From positions 11,194,001-11,258,000 of the forward strand of contig NC_087163.1 of NCBI RefSeq assembly GCF_035594125.1: a stretch of 64,000 bases of DNA, written 5' to 3'. This DNA is from Scylla paramamosain (taxonomy: Eukaryota > Arthropoda > Malacostraca > Decapoda > Portunidae). Position numbers and translations under genes: made by a program. Positions 1-12,371 of the stretch are shown here, in pieces; within the stretch, counting starts at the first letter, position 1; every line of letters starts with the position of its first letter. The notes below the pieces were generated by a model, which was given only the letters and a program-made list of their open reading frames with translations, was not told the DNA's origin and made no database searches.

Positions 1-1317
1 CTTTTGAGTGTTTTTGAGTTTCTTACATACCAAAACACAAAAAGACGTGAAACCCATTCTTTATGGTGAAACAACATTACCAAAAAACGTGTATTTTGAG
101 TGATTAACACCATATTAGGTTCTAAAAACGCCAAAACGAATATAAAGCACCCTATATAGAGAAAAAAAACATTATTTACTAAAGACGTGTTATATGAGTG
201 TTTTTGTGCTTGTTAGGTGCCAAAACGCTAAAATGTACTCAAAACACATTATATTGGAAAAGAATACTACATTACCAAAAAGTGTCTTTTGAGAGTTTTT
301 GAGATTCTTACGTATGGAATACATTCTTTATGGAGAAACAGAACAGTATTACTAAAACGTGTATTTGAAGTGTTTTTGTGGCTGTTAGGTAAAAAAAAAA
401 AACGTGAAAGTATTACTAATAACATATATTTTGAGTGTTTTTTTATGCTTGTTAGGTACCAAAACGCTTAAGTTCAAGCAATGCATCCTATATACAAAAA
501 GAAAGCTACATTTCCAAAAACGTGTTTTTTGAGTGTTTTTCGGTTTCTTACATACCAAAACGCCAAAAAAAAAACTTGAAAAATACGATATATTGGGAAA
601 GAAAACATCTGTATTAAAATCGTGTCTTTTGACTGTTTTTGGGTTTCTTAGGGACCGAAACACTAAAATTAAAATGCATGGAAAACACCCTTTCTTGGGA
701 AACAGAATATTACCATTTTATTTTTTATTTTTGTTTATATTTTTTTTTGCAGTATTTTCAGCTACTCAGGTACCAAAACGCTAAAAGGAATGCGAACCAC
801 CCTATTGGGTAAAGAGATGACATTACCAGAAACGTGTCATTTGGCTGTTTATGAGTGTATTAAGCAGAAAAATGTAAAAGAAAAAAAAAAAAAACGTGGA
901 AAACACCCTATATGGAAAAGAAAACTTAAGTATCGTAAATATGACTTTTGAGAGTTTTGAACCTCTTACGTATCAAAACTCAAAAAACGCATGGCATACA
1001 ACATACTAAAAAGGTATTTTGAGTGTACTTGGGATAGTTAGGTACCAAAACGGCAAAATGAATGCAAAGCAGTATATATGGGGTTCCGAGATGACTTTAG
1101 CAAAAACTTGTCATTTGGGTGTTTATCAGCGTATTAAGCACCATAACGCTAAAAAAAACACATGGAACATACACTATAGGGGGAAACAAAACGACAATAC
1201 CTAAAACGTGACTTTTGAGTGTTTTTGAGCTACTTACGTACCAAAACATGGAATACAATTTTTTTTTTTTACGGAGAAAGAACATCATTGCTAAAAACTT
1301 GTATTTTGAGTTTTTTT

Positions 1318-1342
1318 TTATTATTTATTTATTTATTTATTT
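1318..1342. repeat. (TTTA)n microsatellite
   Basis: About six TTTA units that grew from the T-rich GTTTTTGAG segment of a satellite monomer. Confidence 0.8.
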
Positions 1343-1465
1343 TTTATGATTGTTAGGTACCAAAACGCCAAAATGTATACAAACTACCCGATAAGGGGAA
1401 AAGTAACGATATTAACAGACACGTGTATCATGAATTTTTCAGTGTTTTGGGGCTTCTTACGTACC

Positions 1466-1559
1466 AAAAAAAAAAAAAAAATAAATAAAATAAATAAATA
1501 AAATAAATAAAAAAAATAAGTAAATAAAAAAAATAAAAATAAATAAATAAATAAATAAA
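1466..1559. repeat. A-rich (AAAT/AAATA)n tract
   Basis: An A run followed by irregular AAAT and AAATA units directly after a GTACC core. It resembles an old LINE tail, but no LINE body precedes it. A simple-sequence expansion of the monomer's A-rich core is equally likely. Confidence 0.75.
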
Positions 1560-1630
1560 CATGAAATACAATTTTTATGGAGGAATAGAACACCATTAAT
1601 AAAAATGTGTGTTTATGCTTGTTAGGTATA

Positions 1631-1658
1631 AAAACGCTAAAATGCATTTTAGTGTTTT
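1631..1658. other. 28-bp near-perfect palindrome at a polarity flip
   Basis: The two 14-bp arms meet at ATGCAT (centre 1644/1645) and pair at 13 of 14 positions. To the left the satellite reads in plus polarity (GGTATAAAAACGC). To the right it reads as the reverse complement (GCATGCATTTTAATG, then GGTGCCTAACAAG). The palindrome is therefore the breakpoint of an inverted segment. Confidence 0.8.
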
Positions 1659-1980
1659 GCATGCATTTTAATGTTTTTGCTTTCGTTTTAAGCTGAAAAC
1701 ACACGTTTTTAGTAATGTATTTTTATTTATTTATTTATTTTTTTCTCTTCCCATATATGGTACTTTCCATGCTTTTTAGTATTTTGGTGCCTAACAAGCC
1801 CAAAAACACTAGAAAGATACGTTTATTGTAATTTCGTTTAATTTTCCCATATCAGAAGCTTTGCATGCATTTTGGGGTTTTAATACCTAAAAATGGTTTT
1901 TGGTTGTTGCTTTTCCATTTAGCGTGCTATTAACGCTTTTCTTTTGCGTTTTGGTACTTAATAAACTCAAACACACTAAT
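1645..1980 (-). repeat. Small inverted satellite segment
   Basis: About 335 bp (3-4 monomers) in minus polarity. Reverse-complement hallmarks are GGTGCCTAACAAG near 1790, CCCATATATGG near 1751, TTTGCATGCATTTTGG near 1860 and TTTTGGTACTTAATAAAC near 1950. Plus polarity resumes at about 1980-1990 with ATGCCAAAATGCATGG. It also contains a short TTTA run near 1722-1742. Confidence 0.8.
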
Positions 1981-5691
<3,711 letters not shown>

Positions 5692-8096
5692 AGTACAAAA
5701 TTTGCTATCCTCCATGACCTAGAGCAATTGGTGCAACACCTTACTGGTATTCCTGACCGTTTTGGAGATAAGCCCAACATTCTTGACCTTTTCCTGACCT
5801 CTAATCCTTCTCCTTATGCTGTCATCCTTTCTTCTCCGTTGGGGTCCTCTGATCACAATCTCACATCTTTATCTTATCCCATCGCTCCAATCCCTCCTCA
5901 GGATCCCCCTAAGTGAAGGTGCCTCTGGCGTTTTGCCTCTGCTAGTTGAGCGGACCTGAGGAGGTATTTTGTAGATTTTCCTTGGAATGACTACTGCTTC
6001 CGTGTCAGAGACCCGTCTTTGTGTGCTGAGCGCATAACAGAGGTGATAGTGTCTGGTATGGAGGCGTACATTCCTCACTCTTTTTCTCGTCCTAAACCTT
6101 CTAAACCTTGGTTTAGCACAGCTTGTTCTCGTGCTATACATGATAGAGAGGTGACCCACAAAAGGTACTTAAGCCTTCCATCACCAGAATCTAATGCACT
6201 TTATATTTCTGCCCAGAACCATGCCAAGTCTGTTCTCCAACTAGCCAAAAACTCCTTCATTAACAGAAAATGTCAAAACCCTTCAAGATCTAACTCCCCT
6301 CGTGACTTCTGGCATCTAGCCAAAAATACCTCCAATAACTTTGCTTCTTCTTTCTCTCCCTCTTCGCTCAAACCTTTGCTAAAAACTCTACCTGGGACGA
6401 TTCTGGGCTTGTTCCTCCCTCTCCTCCACCCTCTGACTACTTCATGCCACGTATTAAAATTCTTCGCAATGATGTTTTCCATGCCCTCACTGGCCTAAAC
6501 CTTTGGAAGGCTTTCCCTCCTATTGTTCTCCAAAACTGTGCCTCTGTGCTTGCACCTTGCCTAGTCAAAATCTTTCAGCTCTGTCTGTCAACATCTACCT
6601 TTCCTTATTGCTGGAAGTTTGCCTACATTCAACCTGTTCCTAAAAAGGGTGACCGTTCTAATCCCTCAAACTACCGTCATATTGCTTTAAAATCCTGCCT
6701 ATCTAAAGTTTTTGAACCTATCCTCAACAGGAAGATTCTTAAACATCTATCACTTCACAACCTTCTATCTGATCGCCAGTATGGGTTCCGTTAAGGCCGC
6801 TCTACTTGTGATCTTCTGGCTTTCCTTACTGAGTCTTGGTCATCCTCTTTTAGAGATTTTGGTGAAACTTTTGCTGTTCCCTTGGACATATCAAAAGCTT
6901 TTGATAGAGTCTGGCACAAAGCTTTGATTTCCTATGGCTCCTATGGTTTCTATCCTTCTCTCTGTAACTTCATCTCAAGTTTCCTTTCTGACCGTTCTAT
7001 TGCTGCTGTTATAGACAGTCACTGTTCTTCTCCTAAATCTATTAACAGTGGTGTTCCTCAGGGTTCTGTCCTGTCACCCAATCTCTTCTTATTATTCATT
7101 AATGATCTTCTAAACCAAACTTCTTGTCCTATCCACTCCTATGCTGATGATACCACCCTGCACTTTTCCACGTCTTTTCATAGACGTCCAACCCTTCAGG
7201 AGGTAAACATTTCATGTAGGGAAGCCACAGAACGCTTGACTTCTGATCTTTCTAAAATTTCTGATTGGGGCAGAGCAATCTTGGCATTGTTCAATGCCTC
7301 AAAAACTCAATTCCTCCATCTATCAACTCGACACAACCTTCCAGACAACTATCCCCTCTTCTTCAATGACACTCAACTGTCCCCCTCTTCTACACTGAAC
7401 ATCCTCAGTCTGTCCTTTACTTATAATCTGAACTGGAAACTTCACATCTCATCTCTAGCTAAAACAGCTTCTATGAAGTTAGGTGATCTGAGACGTCTCC
7501 GCCAGTTTTTCTCACCTCCCCCCCTCCAGCTGCTAACTCTGTACAAGGGCCTTATCCGTCCATGTATGGAGTATGCTTCACATGTCTGGGGGGGTTCCAC
7601 TCATACTGCTCTTCTAGACAGGGTGGAATCAAAAGCTTTTCGTCTCATCAACTCCTCTCCTCTAACTGACTGTCTTCAGCCTCTCTCTCACCGCCGCAGT
7701 GTTGCATATCTAGCTGTCTTCTACCGCTATTTTCATGCTAATTGCTCTTCTGATCTTGCTAACTGCATGCCTCCCCTCCTCCCGCGGCCTCGCTGCACAA
7801 GACTTTCTTCTTTCTCTCATTCCTATTCTGTCCACCTCTCTAACGCAAGAGTTAACCAGTATTCTCAATCATTCATCCCTTTCTCTGGTAAACTCTGAAA
7901 CTCCCTGCCTGCGTCTGTATTTTCACCTTCCTTTGACTTGAATTCCTTCAAGAGGGAGGTTTCAAGACACTTATTCATGAATTTTTGACCACTGCTTGGA
8001 CCCTTTTATGGGATTGGCATTTCAGTGGGCATATTTTTTTATTGGATTTTTGTTGCCCTTGGCCAGTGTCCTTCCTACATAAAAAAAAAAAAGTAC
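5692..8096 (+). mobile_element. 5'-truncated jockey-like non-LTR retrotransposon (copy 1)
   Basis: The body spans 5697-8091 and ends in a run of 11 A. It is flanked by a perfect 5-bp target duplication AGTAC at 5692-5696 and 8092-8096. The satellite monomer continues in register across the insertion (GTGAATAGTAC then TCTATATT). The element starts inside the endonuclease domain, so the 5' half seen in the copy at 23886-27042 is missing, as expected from incomplete target-primed reverse transcription. GC content and complexity rise sharply against the satellite. The 3' untranslated part is only about 90 bp. Clade assignment (jockey/CR1 group, APE-type) is from recognisable RT motifs and memory of crab ORF2 proteins, not from a search. 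Confidence 0.93.
5698..7988 (+). pseudogene. LINE ORF2 remnant: end of AP endonuclease plus reverse transcriptase
   Basis: The translation begins in the C-terminal part of an AP-type endonuclease, with the catalytic SSDHN motif near 5850. It continues through a linker to a reverse transcriptase with PVPKKGDRSNPSNYR, SDRQYGFR, DISKAFDRVWH, SGVPQGSVLSP and the catalytic YADD at 7140-7151, then a C-terminal region ending at a stop at 7986-7988. It is dead. In-frame stops lie at 5914-5916, 5947-5949, 6792-6794 and 7896-7898. A deletion near 6365 removes about 60 bp present in copy 2 and shifts the frame, and a shorter deletion near 6510 removes about 15 bp. Three stops look like point changes of Arg, Gln or Trp codons, consistent with age. 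The intact protein would nick target DNA and copy its own RNA. Confidence 0.92.
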
Positions 8097-8812
8097 TCTA
8101 TATTAAAAAAAAGAACATTAACAGAAACGTGGATTTTGAGAGTTTTCAGCTTTTTTCGTATCAAAACGTTAAAACACATGCAAAATTCCTTTTACTGACA
8201 AACAGAACAGCTTCATGTTTTTTTTTCGGTGTTTTTGAGCTTGTTGGGTAGCAGAACGCAAAAATGTATGCAAAGCACCCTATACTGAGAAACAAAACGA
8301 CATTACCAGAAACGTGTCATTTCCGTGTTTTTTTTTTTTTTTTTTGCATATTAGGCACCAAAAAGACTAAAAAAAAAAAAAAACATGCAAAACACCCTAT
8401 ATGGAAAAACTAAACATTGTTAAAATCGTGTATTTGCGTGTTTTTAATCTTGTTACGCACCAAAACTCTAAAATGGATGCAAAATACTCTTTCTGAAGGA
8501 AAAGAACATTACAAAAAAGCATCTGTTCTGAGTGTTTTTTTTTTTCAGTTTATTAGGTACCAAAACCCCAAAACACATGGAAAGTATTAGAAAACTAAAA
8601 GCTATTACCACAAACTTGTTTTATGAATGTTATTGAGCTTCATAGGTACTGAAACGCTAAATCAAATTAATATTACCCTATACTGAGAAATGTAATATCA
8701 TTACCTAAAGCGTGTATTATTAGTGTGATTCACCATGTTAGGTACCAAGATTGTAAAATGCAAACGTAGAATCCTATATGAAAAACAGAACAACATAAAT
8801 AAAATTGTGTAT
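8097..8812 (+). repeat. Satellite array, plus polarity, between LINE and DNA transposon
   Basis: Continues the monomer split by the LINE (TCTATATTAAAAAAAAG) and then about seven more monomers of the 8-mer family. TCATTTCCGTG followed by a CATATTAGGCACC-type monomer near 8310-8360 is diagnostic. It ends inside a monomer at GAATCCTATATGAAAAACAG. No gene. Confidence 0.8.
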
Positions 8813-8899
8813 CACTATGTGAGACGATTTTTGTCTTTAACAAGCGTGTTCTTTCCTTTTCTTTTCATTGGAAAACAATTCAAAATGTCTATTATTCCT

Positions 8900-9115
8900 G
8901 TCAAACTTTGCTTTTGTAACATTAAGAATGTTTTTTTTTGCCCCAAAATAGCAAAATTTCACCATTTTTCCAGATGCTGTCACAGAGATCTTCCTTGCTC
9001 TTGTCTTGATGAATTGACCACAAATATATCAGAATGCATCTGGAGAATGATTGCAGCTTCTTAATGCCGTTTCACATTTTGTAATGTGTCTTTTCAGGCA
9101 GCCAAATAAAAAATG
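8900..9115 (-). pseudogene. Remnant of a transposase-like gene, N-terminal zinc-finger-type segment
   Basis: Reading the minus strand downward from about 9115 gives an open stretch with KCETALRSCNHSPDAF, then a stop at 9031-9029 where a Cys is expected (TGT to TGA), then YICGQFIKTRARKISV and a degraded tail with a recognisable YFG. The Cys spacing and the phrases NHSPDAF[C]YICGQF and FIKTRA recall the start of a widespread arthropod transposase-like protein family, remembered rather than searched. Nothing of the catalytic domain remains. No convincing start codon is visible in frame. An overlapping plus-strand ORF of 109 codons (8735-9064) is judged a shadow because it runs from satellite into this island. 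Confidence 0.5.
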
Positions 9116-9137
9116 ATTGTTGGTCTGCAAGCCCCTA

Positions 9138-9360
9138 CTTTTATATTGTCAAGCAATAATCTAGAAAATTCTTAGTCTTTCTAGAAAGTGTTCCAGAATG
9201 TTCACAATCTTTATAGAATATTCTTCAACCTTCATTAGAATATTCTGAATCTTGTAGATTCTACAGATTTCTTGATACTTCTACTGTATTCTAGAAAGTT
9301 CTAGAATACTGTAGAAATGTTTGCATTAAATACAATGTTCAAAAATGTTCCAGAAACTTC
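9138..9360 (-). promoter_or_regulatory. TATA box with upstream heat-shock-element cluster
   Basis: On the minus strand TATAAAAG lies at 9145-9138, just upstream of the coding remnant. Upstream of it (higher coordinates) are perfect alternating TTCnnGAA motifs: TTCCAGAATGTTC at 9191-9203 (three units), TTCTAGAAAGTTCTAGAA at 9289-9306 (four units) and TTCCAGAAACTTC at 9348-9360 (three units). A two-unit TTCTAGAA lies at 9179-9186, and looser copies lie near 9220 and 9240. Established knowledge: HSF trimers bind three or more alternating nGAAn units, and hsp promoters place them upstream of a TATA box. That this one responds to heat shock is inference. Confidence 0.6.
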
Positions 9361-9770
9361 TAAAAGTGTCCAGTAGAACATTTTGGAAGATCTGAGAAGA
9401 TTTCTGAAATATAAGCAAATTCTTCTAAATATGAGAAATTTCTTTCTAGATCTTGTCAGTTCAAGAATGATTTTATTAAAATTAAAATTTTTTAGATCTT
9501 TATTTCATTGTTTAAACTTATTTACAACATTTCAAAAGCAATTAGATAAGCATTTGAGATTTGGAAAGGTCTTTACCTGACATGAAAACAAATACTAACC
9601 CATACTGTAACGAAATGAAGCAAAAAAAATGTAAATTCACTGTTCTAAGCACAAAAGCAAAGTTTTATGATCAAAATAACTTTTTCTTGTTTGTTTAGAT
9701 GGAAAAAAGAAGTGGAAAATTACGATTTGTGGTGAAGGACAAGACAAAAGCTAAATTTTGTTACATAGTG

Positions 9771-11430
9771 TTATTAGTGTGAATACGTGAATAGTAATCT
9801 ATATTGAGAAATAGAACAACATTACCAATAACGTGAATTATGAGTCTTATTCATCAAGTTAGTTTTAAAAACGCCAAAATGCAAAGAACCATTTATAAAG
9901 AAGCAGAATATTACCAAAAACCTGTATTAAGACTGTTTTTGAACTTGTATGAAAACGCCAAAGTGCATGCAAAGAACACTATATGGGAAAAGAAAATAAC
10001 ATTACCAAAAAAACATGGTCTCTGTGTTTTTTAGCTTCTTACATACCAAAAAGTTAAAACGCATGGAAAACACCCTTTGTAGAGAAACAACAACTTTAAG
10101 AAAACTTCTATTGTGGGTGTTTTTGAGCTCGTTAGGTACCAAAACGCCAAAATGCATGCAATGCACCATACATGGGGTAATGAGACCACATTACCAGGGA
10201 GTATTAAGCAACATAATGCTGAAAACCATGGAAATCACCCTTCATAACAAACCAAAACAACATAATCAAAAACATGTCTTTTTAGTGTTTTTGAAATTTT
10301 TACCTACGAAAACGCTAAAACGCATGCCAGACCCTTTTCTGAAGAAACAGAACAATATCTAAAAAAAAACGTGTTTTAATTGTTTTTCGGTTTGTTTGGT
10401 ACCAAAACTCCTAAACACATGTAAAGTAGGCAATTACGAGTACGAAATTATATAATAACAAACGTGGGTTATGAATATTTTTGATGTTCTTAGCTATCAG
10501 AACGTCAAAACACGTGAAGAGTAATCTATACTGAGAAAAAGAACAATCACACACAGAACAACATAATCGAAAATGTGTCCTTTCAGTGTTTTTAAAATTC
10601 TTTCGTACTAAAACGCTAAAACGCATTCTAGACACCCTCTATTGGAGAAACAGAACAACATTTGCAAAACGTGTGTTTTAAGTGTTTTTAGATTGTTAGG
10701 TACCAAAAGACATGAAATGTAGCCAATATAGGGGGATAAAATGATATAATCACAAACGTGTATTGTGATTGCTTTTTATGTCCTTAGGTATCAGAACGCT
10801 AAAACACGTAAATCGTAATCTATATTGAAAAACAGAACATTACCAAAAAGATGTATTATGAGTCTTTTTTCACCATGTTAGGTACCCAAACGCTAATATG
10901 CATACAAAGAACCCTATATGAAGAAACAAAAAGAACATTTCCAAAAACTTATATTATGACTATTTTTAAGCATGTTGAGTATCAGAAAACTAAAGTTCAT
11001 GCAAAGCACATTGTATGGGAAAAGAAAACATTAACAAAAACGTGGCTTTTGAGTGTTTTTCAGTTTCTTTCGTACCGAAACGCTAAAACGCAAGGAAAAC
11101 ACCCTTTAAGGAGAAACAGAACAACATTATCGAAATGTCTATTTTGAGTGTTTTTGAGTTTGTTAAGTACGAGAATGGCAAACTATATGGAAAAGCACTC
11201 TATGGCATTACCAGAAACGTGTGATTTGAGTATTTTTTATCATATTAGCCACCAAAACGCGAAAAAAAGACATGGAAAACACCCATGTGGGAAAACTAAA
11301 CAAATATCAAAATTATGTCCTTTGGGTGATTTTGATATCAAAACTCTAAAATGCATGAAAAACATCCTTTCTAGAGAAATAGAACAACTTTGCATAAAAA
11401 AAGGTGTGTTTTGAGTGAAACTTTGCCAAA
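9771..11430 (+). repeat. Satellite array, plus polarity, 8-monomer HOR family
   Basis: One complete unit can be walked monomer by monomer. Starts fall near 9770, 9861, 9949, 10031, 10134, 10206, 10302 and 10397, and the first type returns at 10492 with AGCTATCAGAACG and ACACGTGAAGAG. The spacing is about 722 bp. One monomer (10134-10205) is shortened to 72 bp. Other monomers are 95-103 bp apart. The pattern ends near 11430, where types of the 5-mer family take over. No gene. Confidence 0.85.
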
Positions 11431-12185
11431 AACATCAAATTTCATTGTTTTGACCTTGTTACGTAGAAAAATGCAAAAATGCACGCAAAGTACTCTATAT
11501 GGGGAAACGAAAAGACATTACATTATACATAATGTATATAATGAAAATTTTTAAGCTTCTTAGGTACTAAAATGCTAAAACGCATGAACAGCACTCTATA
11601 TCGACAAATAGAACAACATTACCCAGAACGTGAACTTTGAGTGTTTTTTTTTTTTTTTTTGCATAATTAGGTACTAAAATGCCAAAATACTTGCAACGTC
11701 CCTTATATGAAGAAACAAAACGACATTAGCGAAAACATGTATTTTGAGTGTTTTGAGCGTGGTAGGCACCAAAACGCTAAAAAGCATGAAAATCACTCTA
11801 TATGGGAATACAAAACAACATTACAAATAACGAGTGTTTGTAAACTTATGACGTACCAAAACGCATAAATATATGGACAAAAAGAACATTATCCAAATCT
11901 TATATTTTTCAGTGGGCTTCACACTGTTGTGTACCAAAACTGCCAAAATGCATGCAAAACACAATATATAGAGAAAGAAAATGACAGTCCCAGAAAAGTG
12001 CCTCTTAAGTGTTTATGACCGTGTTAGGCACCAAAACGCTAAAAATCATCTAAAGCACACTATATTGGAACAGAAAACAATATTACCAAAAACGTGTCTT
12101 TGAGTTTTTTGAGTTACTTGCCTACCAAAGCGCTAAAACGCATGCAAAACACTTTTTATGGAGAAACCTAATAAAAAAAAAGTGT
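11431..12185 (+). repeat. Satellite array, plus polarity, start of 5-monomer HOR family
   Basis: From TTGTTACGTAGAAAAATGC near 11450 the monomer types are those of the 5-mer family: D (TACGTA...AAAGTAC), E (CATGAACAGCACTC), A (AAACGACATT...TGTATTTTGAG), B (GGCACCAAAACGCTAAAAAG) and C. The array is interrupted at 12186 by a LINE fragment. No gene. Confidence 0.8.
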
Positions 12186-12371
12186 TTTGACTATTTGAAT
12201 TTCTTCAAGAGGGAGGTTTTAAGACACTTATCCTTCAATTTTTGACTACTGCTTTGGACCCTTTTCTGGGACTGGCATCTTAGTGTTTTTTTTTTTATTG
12301 GACTTTTGTTGCCCTTGGCCAGTGTCCCTCTTACATAAAAATAAATAAATAAATGAAAATAAATAAATAGA
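12186..12371 (+). mobile_element. 3'-end fragment of the jockey-like LINE family
   Basis: The segment from TTTGAATTTCTTCAAGAGGG to CCAGTGTCCCTCTTACATAA is clearly homologous to the last ~155 bp of copy 1 (about 7935-8080), including the final ORF2 codons and the short 3' UTR (TTTTGTTGCCCTTGGCCAG). The tail is AAAT-rich. It sits between a C-type and a B-type satellite monomer. An obvious target duplication could not be recognised. It is a severely 5'-truncated insertion of the same family. Confidence 0.9.

Larger units (their letters stand above)
1..1644 (+). repeat. Satellite array, plus polarity, degenerate start of window
   Basis: Tandem divergent copies of the ~96-bp monomer, recognised by repeated ACCAAAACGC, TATATGG, ACATTACCAAAAACGTG and GAGTGTTTTTGAG. 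Monomer order is irregular and no clean higher-order period could be phased, although TCATTTGG followed by GCGTATTAAGCACC near 1110-1140 is an 8-mer-family signature. Two TTTA/AAAT-rich expansions interrupt it. Short ORFs in this stretch are chance reading frames of the repeat. No gene is visible. Confidence 0.85.
8813..9770 (-). mobile_element. Decayed DNA transposon with CACTATGT terminal inverted repeats
   Basis: A 958-bp island with no satellite sequence. It begins CACTATGT (8813-8820) and ends ACATAGTG (9763-9770), a perfect 8-bp inverted match. The similarity extends imperfectly inward: 6 of the next 10 positions match through ATTT, and both ends then carry a TTTTGTCTT-like block. Flanking satellite bases are GTAT on the left and TTAT on the right, a possible degenerate 4-bp target duplication. 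It carries a minus-strand coding remnant and promoter-like region. A CAC terminus and short duplication recall the CMC (CACTA/Mirage/Chapaev) group, but this is inference. At under 1 kb it must be an internally deleted, non-autonomous copy. Strand follows the coding remnant. Confidence 0.65.

Noticed and set aside
8735..9064. 109-codon plus-strand ORF with several Cys residues
   Set aside because: It starts in satellite and crosses the transposon boundary. The minus strand of the same stretch holds the recognisable motif, so this is a shadow.
9138..9360. A functional host heat-shock gene promoter
   Set aside because: The downstream sequence is a truncated transposase-like remnant with a stop codon, and the region lies between transposon termini. 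It is reported as a transposon regulatory remnant instead.
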